In this document: piece by piece, positions 35,672 to 45,131 of the stretch
Position numbering within the stretch: the first letter of the stretch is position 1
How the letters are laid out: every line of letters starts with the position of its first letter
Source of the DNA: CAVWDI01 sp963793095
GTDB lineage: Bacteria > Chloroflexota > Anaerolineae > Anaerolineales > UBA4823
Reading direction: 5' to 3'
Length of the DNA stretch: 64,000 nt
Assembly (NCBI GenBank): GCA_963793095.1
Contig: CAWBYY010000011.1
Coordinates: 248,001-312,000, forward strand
Position numbers and translations under genes: made by a program
The notes under the pieces: generated by a model
Told to the model about the DNA's origin: nothing
Database searches by the model: none
The model's input: the letters and a program-made list of their open reading frames with translations, nothing else

Positions 35672-37002
35672 TTATTGGTTAGCAAGACGCCATAAGGTAA
35701 CAGAAGTAATCTCAGCTAAGACTTTAAGGCCATTGATATCCACAACATTAAAATCATCCATGTAAGTGTGTAGATAAGGCCAACTGGTTGATATGAGTTT
35801 TGCCAGGTAAGAAGTAGGTACTCCTGCCAAGATGAACGGGCCATCATCAGAGGCATATTCCAGCAAGGTACCTCAATCATATAACCAAGTTCACTACAAA
35901 TTTTTTCCAAGAACCCGTTAATTTCCGGAGAGTTCCGAACAAGTTTTCCAAGACAAATTGATTCGGTGATGTAGTATAAATGATCGCCATTCCCGATAAT
36001 GTCCATTACAAGCGCAGCCTTGTATTTCGATGGATCTGGTTTTACATACTTCTTAACATATGCTTCTGAGCCTATCTCACCGTATTCCTCTGCAGTAACT
36101 GAAATAAACTCGATAGTGCGTTTAGGAGGAGGGAGATTTGAAAGAACCCGTGCGGTTTCAAGGTTTACTGCAACGGCAGTTGCATTGTCGCAGGCACCCG
36201 GACCAAAGGCATTATCATGGTGCGCAACAAGGACAACCTTTTCATCTGGTTTTTCAACACCTTTTATTGTCGCGATTATGTTCAAGCCATGGCTTTCAAC
36301 CGATTCAGAATCGACGGTAAGCCTCAGTTTTACGGGAATACAATTCCTGGGTTCGTTTGAACCATGAGGGTAAGGCATACCACTCACGCAGCAGTCTCTT
36401 TTAGCAGTTGGCCATCCTCATAAGTAACCGCCACCGCGGGTACTGACAGACCTTTTGGACCAGAGAGCAGGTCGGTTTGTAATATATTTCCTTGTAATCG
36501 CGAATGCTCAATGAAACCAGCAACGCCACGTTTAATCAACATTTCTGTAGGACCCTGGGGCGCGGTTTCATCTGAAGCGTTGTCCAGACTTAGTGCTCGA
36601 GGGGGATCGCGCATAACAAAAGTGTTTTCAAGATCAATGCCTTCATAATCTTCTAGCTTACCCTGTCCTACATAACGAAGCTCTGCAACTCTTCCCTCTG
36701 GGGGAGTTGAGCCTGAGCCAAGAATGGCAACCCCAAACAATTCGCGTTCAACAGGTTCGACAATCTGGACCCGGGTATCGTGAAGATACCAAGCATTTAT
36801 CCCGGGCACTTTGTCCACGCTCACTTGAACGTCTAATTTCTTAAACTCGTCTTCCACATATCCAGCTGCTTTCCATTCATTCTCTGTCGCTGCATGCCGA
36901 GGCAAATTCAATGAGAGCTTTTACATCTTCAGCCATACGAGCTGATGATATTGAATCCCTGATTAAATTAATTCCTTTCTGATCCGAATCACTATCTTTC
37001 AT
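35672..37002 (-). CDS. M28-family metallopeptidase with PA insertion, several frameshifts
   Basis: About 440 residues after repair. The zinc-site motifs are present: VVLVAHHDNAFGPGACDNATA (His and Asp ligands) and ISVTAEEYGEIGSEAYVKKY (catalytic Glu pair), with a C-terminal DDGPFILAGVPTSYLAK and final DFNVVDINGLKVLAEI. A protease-associated-like domain is N-terminal. Lesions: about 36899-36901 (one base lost), about 36402 (one G gained), another near 36370, and 35865-35866 (one T lost). Start ATG at 37002 with AAGGAG upstream. It would be a cytosolic or membrane-less aminopeptidase, since no signal is seen. The number of lesions is high even for this window, so the gene may be decaying. Confidence 0.78.
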
Positions 37003-37150
37003 ATTCATCTCCTTGCAAAAGATATTTACAACAGAAAATCGGCACCACAATAACGAATATATAAATCAGTGAAATGAAATTTCCAAAAATGGGCGAGCCT
37101 GGAAGGGTGAACCTGAGGCTCGCCCATACCCCAATAAAACAGATTATGAA

Positions 37151-39451
37151 CTACTCAAGCGGCTTGTCAACCCAATATAAAAGATCCTCGCGTGCAAGGA
37201 ATTTTTCAAACCACTCATTGAGCGGGTTCTGGCGCAGATAATCAGCATCTTCAGGCAGGTCCTGAGATCTTTCAACATAATACGAGGCCGAATCCTCCCA
37301 GTATAGCGGTGATTCAGGGTTGAAGGCTGTCTCAGCATCCTGCTGGTAAGTGCGAAAATCCAGGAATGTGTCGAAGATAAACTTCAACTCATCCGGGTCA
37401 GTGGCCACACCGGAATGGGCATTCATGGCTTCTACAACAATTGGTAAAACTTTTTCAGGCATCTCTTGGACGTAACGATTGAAAAGGTAGGAGAGAGCCA
37501 TTATACGTAATGCAGCTTCTTCATTAGAAGCCAGCCATTCTTCTGTAGAGGCGATATTGCTGTACCACAGACCGGCAGGACCGAGAATTTCTGCTCCTCC
37601 AATCAGCTTGAATTCATCCGGATGGTTCATCAGCAGGTTAATTTCGGATGGCAAACCGCCCATATAGAAATCACCTTCCCCGCCAATCATGGCAAGAGCA
37701 GCTTTTTCATCGTCTGGGAAGTTGATTGTGGTGACATCATCCAGTGTGAGGTCGGCCTGCTCCAGGACTGCAGTGAGCAGAGGTTCATAGTTAGCAAGGT
37801 AGATTGGGAAGGTTTTTCCCTCGAGCTGTTTGATTGTAGCGACTTTGGCTGCTTCAGGGTCGCCCAGTTCATCGAGGAATTCCTCATAAGATTTGGATTC
37901 GCCCTGACGGCCTAAGACTACGAAGCCTTTGAATTGGTTGACGTTGAGGAAGTTCTGCATCTCTGGGACAAATTCATAGAACGGGAAGTTGCAGACAACA
38001 CAGGTGTTAACAGTATCTAGAGAGCCGTTAGCAAGGGCCTGGATGGAAGGACCGCTTTGGGTGAGCCATTCGAACTGCAGGTCGAATTCCTGAACTCTTC
38101 ATCCCAACCGAACTCATCAGCAACACTCCAGAATTGGTAGTCAAAGAAGGGTGTGTTACCAACCCGGATAACATATGGTTCAGAGGGTATTTGTACCTGA
38201 GGAGGTGGGGGCGGTGCTGGTTCAGTTCCAATAGTTCCCAATTCGGCATCTACCCAAGCAGTCAAATCCTCATTCTGGAGGAATTTTTCAAACCACTCAT
38301 TGAGCGGGTTCTGGCGCAGGTAATCGGCGTCTTCAGGCAGTTCCTGAGATCTTTCAACATAATACGAGGCTGAATCCTCCCAGTATAGCGGCGATTCAGG
38401 GTTGAAGGCTGTCTCAGCATCCTGCTGGTAAGTGCGAAAATCCAGGAATGTGTCGAAGATAAACTTCAACTCATCCGGGTCAGTGGCCACACCGGAATGG
38501 GCATTCATGGATTCTACAACGATAGGAAGCACAGCATCCGGATATTCTTGAACGAAACGATTAAATCGGTATGAAAGCGCAGCAATCTTCTGCGCAGCTT
38601 CTTCATTAGAAGCCAGCCATTCTTCTGTAGAGGCGATATTGCTGTACCACAGACCGGCAGGACCGAGAATTTCTGCTCCTCCAATCAGCTTGAATTCATC
38701 CGGATGGTTCATCAGCAGGTTAATTTCGGATGGCAAACCGCCCATATAGAAATCACCTTCCCCGCCGATCATGGCAAGAGCAGCTTTTTCATCGTCTGGG
38801 AAGTTGATTGTGGTGACATCATCCAGGGTGAGGTCGGCCTGCTCCAGGACTGCAGTGAGCAGAGGTTCATAGTTAGCAAGGTAGATTGGGAAGGTTTTTC
38901 CCTCGAGCTGTTTGATTGTAGCGACTTTGGCTGCTTCAGGGTCGCCCAGTTCATCGAGGAATTCCTCATAAGATTTGGATTCGCCCTGACGGCCTAAGAC
39001 TACGAAGCCTTTGAATTGGTTGACGTTGAGGAAGTTCTGCATCTCTGGGACAGATTCATAGAACGGGAAGTTGCAGACAACACAGGTGTTAACAGTATCT
39101 AGAGAGCCGTTAGCAAGGGCCTGGATGGAAGGACCGCTTTGGGTGAGCCATTCGAACTGCAGGTCGAAGTCCTAACTCTTCATCCCAACCGAACTCATCA
39201 GCAACACTCCAGAATTGGTAGTCAAAGAAGGGTGTGTTACCAACCCGGATAACATATGGTTCTTCCCCTACCGGCTCTTCTTCAGCCGGTTCTTCAGACT
39301 CTGGCTCCTCCACATTCGTCTCTTCTGCAACAGGCTCCTCAGCTGCTGGAGCTTCTGTTGGCGCAGGAGCTGGTTGGCATGAGCCTAACAACATACCAAG
39401 AACCAAGAGAATGGCTATTGATAAGTAAACAAAGCTTATACGAACGTTCAT
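37151..39451 (-). CDS. Double-domain ABC substrate-binding lipoprotein (NMT1/SsuA-like), internal tandem duplication
   Basis: Reads as one polypeptide of about 766 residues if two short frameshifts are repaired. Signal peptide and lipobox LLGSC (Cys25), acidic/Pro/Ala linker, then a substrate-binding domain beginning EPYVIRVGNTPFFDYQFW. A Pro-rich linker (PAPPPPPQVQIPSEP) leads straight into a second, nearly identical domain without signal peptide. Lesions lie at the same position of each copy (about 39167-39177 and 38086-38095), before the shared FDLQFEWLTQSGPS segment. Such proteins bind sulfonates, taurine, nitrate or pyrimidine precursors for SsuABC-type importers. The permease and ATPase genes are upstream. 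The duplication could also be an assembly chimera. Confidence 0.8.
37198..38181 (-). repeat. Direct repeat unit, C-terminal copy (period 1,082 bp)
   Basis: Second copy of a roughly 984-base sequence within the substrate-binding protein gene. It matches 38280-39262 almost base for base, except for a patch of about 90 bases (37428-37519). Confidence 0.9.
38280..39262 (-). repeat. Direct repeat unit, N-terminal copy (period 1,082 bp)
   Basis: First copy in transcription order. Aligned with 37198-38181 it shows only isolated substitutions, apart from the divergent patch at about 38510-38601. A unique 98-base linker separates the two copies. Confidence 0.9.
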
Positions 39452-39578
39452 TTTCTACTCCTTTTTAAATAATTCTAAATAAAATCGAATTTATAAAAAA
39501 TCTTGATATTATTTTGTTATCACCTCCTTATTCTGATGAAAAAAATGTTTAACCTCATAACTGGTTGTTTCTAAAAAT

Positions 39579-40403
39579 TCACTTTGTACCCACAATTGAT
39601 GCCACAACGCCGATGCTGGATCGTCGTTCTGTCCAAGAAGTAATTCTTCTTTCAATATAGGCAATAATCGTATCCATTATCACCGCCAGAATGCTATAGA
39701 CAATAACCAGCAAAATTATGCCTGCAGTTCTAAGGTAAGTCTGTTGCAGGATGATTAAATAACCCAAGCCTTGTTGTGATCCCATAAATTCAGCTGCCAC
39801 ATCCAATCCCCATGATGCAGCCGCAGCCACACGGATGGCACCGATCAGGTGAGGAATGATGTAAGGCACAATCACAGTGGAGTAAATTCGCTGCCGGTCT
39901 GCCCCCAGAGTGAGTGCTGCCCGAATATAAATGGTTGGTACATTTCTGATAGCTTCAAGAGTGGTGACACCTAAAATAACTGAAGTGCCCAGAGCAATTA
40001 ATGCAATTTGTGGTTCTCGTCCAATACCGAACCAGAGGATAAATAATGGAATAAGCGCAAAAACGGGAACTGGGCGCAAAAAATCAAACACTGTGCCCAT
40101 TGTCTCTCTTACAGCTCGGCTGTATGCCATAATTAACCCGGATATTGTTCCAAATATTACGCCAATTGCAAAACCAGTAAGGACCATTAATACGGAGGTC
40201 AATATGGCAGCAGGTAGGATTTTGTACAATCCCTTAAAAGTTACCCACAAATCTGCAGGAGTGGGAATAAATAATGGCTTGACAAGTCTAAATTCTGATA
40301 TAAACACCCAGATAATTATCAATGCGACCGGAACGATTAATTTTGGTAATACCTGAATTGTGGAGAACTTACCTAAAAATTTTTTCTTCGAATATGTTTC
40401 CAT
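39579..40403 (-). CDS. ABC transporter permease (SsuC/TauC family)
   Basis: 274 residues with six membrane helices. The cytoplasmic EAA-type loop is ALTLGADRQRIYSTVIVPYIIPHLIGAIR, the coupling motif for the ATPase. MAYSRAVRETMGTVFDFLRPVP and LIPLFILWFGIGREPQIALI are typical of nitrate/sulfonate/taurine permeases. It lies between the binding-protein and ATPase genes on the same strand and would form the importer with them. An N-terminal 20-residue cytosolic tail is basic. Confidence 0.9.
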   Translation of the reverse strand: METYSKKKFLGKFSTIQVLPKLIVPVALIIIWVFISEFRLVKPLFIPTPADLWVTFKGLYKILPAAILTSVLMVLTGFAIGVIFGTISGLIMAYSRAVRETMGTVFDFLRPVPVFALIPLFILWFGIGREPQIALIALGTSVILGVTTLEAIRNVPTIYIRAALTLGADRQRIYSTVIVPYIIPHLIGAIRVAAAASWGLDVAAEFMGSQQGLGYLIILQQTYLRTAGIILLVIVYSILAVIMDTIIAYIERRITSWTERRSSIGVVASIVGTK

Positions 40404-40503
40404 ATATACCCATTATTGTTTTTAGTTAAATAAAGATGTAGATTTTTAAGCCGCTTTGAATTACTAAAAAATAAATACTTATAAGAGGAGTACTGTGAAC
40501 CAG

Positions 40504-41271
40504 TTAAATTTCATCAGAAGAGCCTAAAAGGACAAAACCCAAATCGCGTCTCATTTCCTGAAATTCTGGTTGAGTTTTCAGGTCTGGAGGCCTCGGCCTT
40601 TCGAAAGGTATATCGACAATGCATTTCACTTTTCCGGGCTCATTTGACATAACAACAACTCGATCTGACATATATAGTGCTTCTTCCAAATCGTGGGTAA
40701 CAAATATCACGGTGATTGGATTATTGCTCCAAATATTTAAAAATTCAGTTTGTAATTTAGCTTTTGTTAGGACATCTAAAGCAGCAAAAGGCTCATCCAT
40801 CAGTAATACTTCTGGACTAGTTGCAACAGCTCTGGCAACATCAACTCTTTTGCGCATGCCTCCTGATAATTGCCGCGGGAACAAGTTTTCAGCATCTTTC
40901 AATCCAACTAAATTAATGTGATGGTCTGCGATCCTTTTCATTTCCTCAGGTTGTAATTTTTGGATCCTCAACCCGTATTCAATGTTTTGTCTGACCGTAT
41001 ACCAAGGGAAGACTGCATCATCTTGAAAAACCATTGTTCGATCTGGTCCCGGATGAGTTATTTCATTGCCTTTTAAAAAGACTTTCCCTTCTGAAGGTGG
41101 TAAAAGCCCAGCAATAATATTTAATAATGTTGATTTTCCACAACCCGAAGATCCAACAATTGTGACAAATTCTTGATCGAGGATGTTCAAATGAAAATCT
41201 TCAATAATCCAATGATGATCGTAGCGGAAATAAATATGCTCTAAATTAATAATGACTTTCTCTTCAATCAT
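40504..41271 (-). CDS. ABC transporter ATP-binding protein (SsuB/TauB family)
   Basis: 255 residues, complete. Walker A VGSSGCGKSTLLNII, Q-loop VFQDDAVFPWYTVRQNI, signature LSGGMRKRVDVARAVA, Walker B EVLLMDEPFAALD and H-loop VIFVTHDLEEALYMSDRVVVM. The FPW-T-x-x-x-N motif after the Q-loop is typical of nitrate/sulfonate importer ATPases. It follows the DeoR-type regulator by 66 bases and precedes the permease by 100. Substrate cannot be told from the ATPase. Confidence 0.92.
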   Translation of the reverse strand: MIEEKVIINLEHIYFRYDHHWIIEDFHLNILDQEFVTIVGSSGCGKSTLLNIIAGLLPPSEGKVFLKGNEITHPGPDRTMVFQDDAVFPWYTVRQNIEYGLRIQKLQPEEMKRIADHHINLVGLKDAENLFPRQLSGGMRKRVDVARAVATSPEVLLMDEPFAALDVLTKAKLQTEFLNIWSNNPITVIFVTHDLEEALYMSDRVVVMSNEPGKVKCIVDIPFERPRPPDLKTQPEFQEMRRDLGFVLLGSSDEI

Positions 41272-41337
41272 AATTGCATAATAATAGGTGTTGATCCGGG
41301 TCTTTTTGTGTGAGTGCTGAATAAATTATTAAAATAT

Positions 41338-42105
41338 TTAAATTTTGGCTAAGATTAATTTGACTCCCAGATGACGAATCCGTTCAGCATCACCAGCTGA
41401 AATATTAGTATCGGTAATGAGATAGTCGACCTCTTCAACAGGCGCGATTAATGCTGTTCGGACGATGCCAAATTTTGAACTATCTGTTACCACAATCAAA
41501 TTGCGAGCAATGCTGATGATATTGCGATCCGTTTCTGCATCTTTTAAAGATTCTGAAGTGATTCCCTGATCAATATCAATTGCAGAGACACCCATGACTG
41601 CCTTGTCTATTCGCAAACGGTTAAGCGTAAAGTTACCTATTTCACCTACAAGAGTCAGGTGTTTAGGTACGAGTGTGCCTCCTGGAACTATGACCGCAAT
41701 TTCCGGGAAGTTAACCATGTAATTAATGATGTTAATTGCGCAGGTTATGACAGTAATACCATGTTTATTGGTTAAATTTCTTGCTACCTCCTTTGTGGTC
41801 GTACCGCCACTCAAAAAGATGGTGTCCCCATTTTCTACAAGATTGGCAGCATATCTGCCTACTGCTTCCTTTTCTTTGCGATTAAGTTGAGCGCGGGTCA
41901 AGATTGGCAATTCGAGTTCGAATTGGTAATAGGTGCTTGCCCCACCTCGATTTCGTTGTATGAGATTTTTTTCAGACAGGTCTCTTAAATCACGGCGAAT
42001 TGTAGCTTCGCTTACTCCAAAACGTGCACTCAGATCATCAACACCAATATCTTCAGTTTCGCGAATGAGGCTCAGAATTTGCCGTCTTCTTTGATTAACT
42101 TTCAT
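41338..42105 (-). CDS. DeoR/GlpR-family transcriptional regulator
   Basis: 255 residues. N-terminal winged helix-turn-helix (QRRRQILSLIRETEDIGVDDLSARFGVSEATIRRDLRDL region, residues 5-45) with the DeoR signature, then the sugar-phosphate-sensing domain (RKEKEAVGRYAANLVENGD, IFLSGGTTTKEVARNL, IDIDQGITSESLKDAETDR, and VVTDSSKFG). It is first in the minus-strand catabolic block and divergent from the PfkB kinase gene, so it probably represses both directions until a phosphorylated sugar binds. AgaR, GatR and YihW in related pathways belong to this family. Confidence 0.9.
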   Translation of the reverse strand: MKVNQRRRQILSLIRETEDIGVDDLSARFGVSEATIRRDLRDLSEKNLIQRNRGGASTYYQFELELPILTRAQLNRKEKEAVGRYAANLVENGDTIFLSGGTTTKEVARNLTNKHGITVITCAINIINYMVNFPEIAVIVPGGTLVPKHLTLVGEIGNFTLNRLRIDKAVMGVSAIDIDQGITSESLKDAETDRNIISIARNLIVVTDSSKFGIVRTALIAPVEEVDYLITDTNISAGDAERIRHLGVKLILAKI

Positions 42106-42417
42106 TGAATATATAAAATTACTAAACGGATATTTAAGAAATCATCAAAATATGATAATATAATAGCAATATTATGATCAATTGTCAATCAAAATAAACA
42201 AAAATTTGACTATTATGTGCAAATTGGATATAAACTGATCAATTTAGGTTCCCATTATTATATAAAACTGATTTTTGTATGAACATCAATATAATGTGTA
42301 TGAGATCATATTTCTATTCTGGTTGATCCTCATCCTTGCTTAAAAATTAATCGTAAAAAAGGACTAAATTTGATAAAAGTAAAAACCGAAATTATTTTGC
42401 ATAATGGAGTTTAATTG
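42106..42417. promoter_or_regulatory. Divergent AT-rich regulatory region with a candidate operator
   Basis: 312 bases between the DeoR-type regulator and the PfkB gene, very rich in A and T. An inverted repeat ATAATAT (42155-42161) and ATATTAT (42169-42175), extended by TG/CA-like flanks, could be a regulator site. No promoter stands out among many AT hexamers. Confidence 0.4.
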
Positions 42418-43318
42418 ATGAGCAATAAAGATGTCGATATTCTCGTGGTGGCGGAAATCAACCCAGATATCATTCTTACTGGGAATGTTGAGCCAGATTA
42501 TTCCCAGGTTGAGACTCTAATTGGTGATTATTCTCTTACAATTGGGAGTTCGGGTGCAATCTTTGCATGTGGTGCAAGCCGATTGGGATTGAAAGTTGCT
42601 CTCATTGGAATTGTTGGAGATGATTACTTTGGCCATTTTATGCTAGATAGTTTAAAGTTGCGAGGTGTTGATGTAACAGGGTGCATAATTGATCCCCAAA
42701 AAAAAACAGGAATTAGTGTCATCCTTAATACGCGGAGAGGATCGTGCTATTCTTACATATACAGGTACAATCCAGGCTTTACGTAGTCAAGATGTTGACC
42801 GGTCATATTTAAGACGCGGACAACACCTGCATGTATCCAGTTGTTTTTTACAAGAGGCACTGCGCCCCGGGCTCCCCAAGTTATTAACCGATGCACATCA
42901 TAATGGCATGAGTGTCTCTGTAGACACAAATTTTGATCCAAAAAACGAGTGGAATCATAATATTTTAAAAATTCTCTCCCAAACGGATATTTTCTTCCCA
43001 AACGAGCATGAAGCATGTGCAATAAGTCGGCAGCAAGATGTTTATAATGCTCTATCCTTTCTTGCAGGTATTGTTCCAGTTGTGGCAATTAAAAGAGGTA
43101 GATTAGGAGCAATTGTCCAAGATAACCAAAATCAGTATTCTTGTGAAGCTTTTCCTGTAGAAGTTGTCGACACTACGGGTGCTGGTGATAGTTTTAATGC
43201 AGGTTTTTTATATGGATATTTGCATTCTTTTCCAATAAATGATGCGCTGCAATTGGGTTGTGCTTGTGGTGCAATATCCACCCAATCCATCGGGGGAACC
43301 GATTCTAACCGACTTTAA
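42418..43318 (+). CDS. PfkB-family carbohydrate kinase, one frameshift
   Basis: About 300 residues after repair. N-terminal strand DVDILVVAEINPDIILTGNV, substrate-binding GSSGAIFACGASRLGLKVAL, IGIVGDDYFGHFMLDSL, and the ATP/anion-hole signature VVDTTGAGDSFNAGFLYGYL near the end. Removing the extra A near 42730 gives SVILNRGEDRAILTYTG, as in relatives. ATG at 42418 is chosen over TTG at 42415. It would phosphorylate a ketose phosphate or sugar; context (SIS isomerase, kbaZ-like remnant, DeoR-type regulator) suggests tagatose-6-phosphate or a related ketose. It is divergent from the regulator and followed by the broken kbaZ-like gene. Confidence 0.82.
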
Positions 43319-43459
43319 ACGAGACTTTAGAATTTATATCAAAACAGGAATCTCAACCTCAAAATAATCGATAGTAAACAATAAGGTTATTTGGTTGGTC
43401 AGGATTTTCTAATGGTAATTGCAATTAAAATCAAAAGGTAATCGTTTGGTGTATCCTGA

Positions 43460-44771
43460 CCCAATTTCTAATTTAACCTCACTACAAAAAAGGTTTTCCA
43501 GTTGGCATATGTTCAGTATGTTCATACAACCCTTATGAATTGGAAGCAGTTTTGCGAAAAGCCAAAAAAGACGGAAAACCAGTACTGGTAGAATCAACTT
43601 CCAACCAGATCTACCAGATTGGGGGTTAAACAGGAATGACTCCAATCTTGTTTGTGAGTTTATTAAAGAACTTAAGGAAAGAATAGGAATTAATTCTGAT
43701 CAGGTGATGTTGGGCGGAGATCATCTTGATCCCTACTCAAGGCTAAATGAATCTGCAAGTGTTGCTATGGAAAAAGCGACTCAATTGGTTATAGATTATG
43801 TACAAGCACGTTATTTAAAAATTCATTTGGATGCAAGTATGTGCCTGGGCGGAGATATGAAAAGCGTGCTACCAGTCGAGATTGTAGCAGAACGCACCGC
43901 TGTTTTATGCAGAGAAGCAGAAGAAACCTGGAACAGATTATCAGATGTGAAGATCCTCCATATTATGTGATTGGAACAGAAGTGCCAGCCCCGGGTGGTG
44001 CCCTTAATGAAGTTGATGATTGATTTAGATGTAACAAGTGTTGAAAGCGAGAAAGAGATGCTAGAGGCCACTAAAAAATCCTTTGTAAGAAATGGTATAC
44101 ATTCAACTTGGGAACGTGTCATTGCTTTGGTTGTCCAACCTGGTGTGGAGTACAGTGTCACATCCGTTCATTCCTATAATTGAATCGCAGCTGAAGAATT
44201 ATGAGAATATGTTAAAAATGTCCAAGGTCTGGTGTTTGAGACACATTCTACAGATTATCAGAAGCGTAGCGCACTCAAAAAAATGGTAGAAGATCAATCT
44301 GCAATATCTGAGGGTTGGGCCAGCACTTACATTTGCCTTTAGAGAAGCTGTTTTTGATTTAGAATTAATTGAGAATGAGTTGTATTCTGGTGATAAAAAA
44401 TTTACGCTTTCAAAGTCACAGGCTATAGTTGAGATGGAGATGATGAGAATTCCAGCATAATGGGAGTCATACTATAAAGGAACTCTGAACAGCAAAGGTT
44501 TGCCCGTCGTTTAAATCTTAATGACCGGATTTGATATTGCTGGGCAAAACCAAGGGTCAAATCATCTTTTAATTGTTTGTTTGAGAATCTACAAAAACAG
44601 CCAACCCCGCTTTCACTTATAAGCCAGTGTCTACCTTATCAATATCGGAAAGGGTTTAATAGACAAGCCAATTTACGCATTTCACCATTAGAATTGATTG
44701 TGCATAAGATCAATGGAGTGGTGGATGACTATTATTATGCTTATTATCTGGATGTCCGGGAGATTAAATGA
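43460..44771 (+). pseudogene. Decayed tagatose-bisphosphate aldolase non-catalytic subunit (KbaZ/GatZ-like)
   Basis: The whole KbaZ/GatZ sequence can be traced, but it is broken many times. Recognisable blocks in order: FPVGICSVCSYNPYELEA, LVESTSNQIYQIGG, MLGGDHLDPYSRL, LKIHLDASMCLGGD, YYVIGTEVPAPGGAL, TWERVIALVVQPGVEY, VFETHSTDYQKRSALKK, RVGPALTFAFREAVFDLEL and LISQCLPYQYRKG. In-frame stops replace conserved codons: TAA at 43627 (GG-Y-TGM), TGA at 44181 and 44202, TAA at 44458 (PA-Y-WE), TGA at 44532 (DRI-R-Y). Frameshifts occur near 43640, 44015 and 44307. The N-terminal end is unclear. In KbaYZ/GatYZ this subunit supports the class II aldolase; no KbaY gene is in the window. Confidence 0.85.
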
Positions 44772-45131
44772 AAAGTTGATTTGCTACCCGAGAATTCAAA
44801 TGCCGAAGAGCATCAGATTAATAAATACAATGCTGGCAAGTTTCTGATATTTGGATTGATTATCAAAAGGATTTAGCACCTCTGTATTCTAACCCTAGAT
44901 GCTGGTATACACATCACATTCCCAGATGTGCAAGGTAATTGATTATTAAGGTTTTTTCCAAGTAATTTCTGAAAATCCAAACAGCAAATATATATATACA
45001 CAAAATAAAAAACCCATAATGTGTGGTGCTTTTAAACTTAAATCTGGTATTGAATATTCTTGGCACTTTCAGCAATTATTTTTACATTAAATATCTTGAA
45101 TTTACCAAGTTTCAAACCAAAAGTTATAAAA
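44772..45131. other. 360-bp region without recognisable gene
   Basis: AT-rich sequence between the kbaZ-like remnant and the glycosyltransferase gene. I find no open frame with family likeness and no clear hairpin. It is the right end of the AT-rich block. Confidence 0.6.

Noticed and set aside
38017..39451. Two or three independent substrate-binding protein genes
   Set aside because: The second domain has no start or signal peptide, and the reading frame runs through a Pro-rich linker from the first; a single two-domain gene is simpler.
43409..43645. Minus-strand 78-codon open frame at the start of the kbaZ-like remnant
   Set aside because: Opposite strand to recognisable kbaZ codons; no likeness to a protein family.
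43627..44534. In-frame TGA codons in the kbaZ-like gene as selenocysteine or recoding
   Set aside because: TAA also occurs, TGA positions match Arg in relatives, and frameshifts are present; decay explains all.
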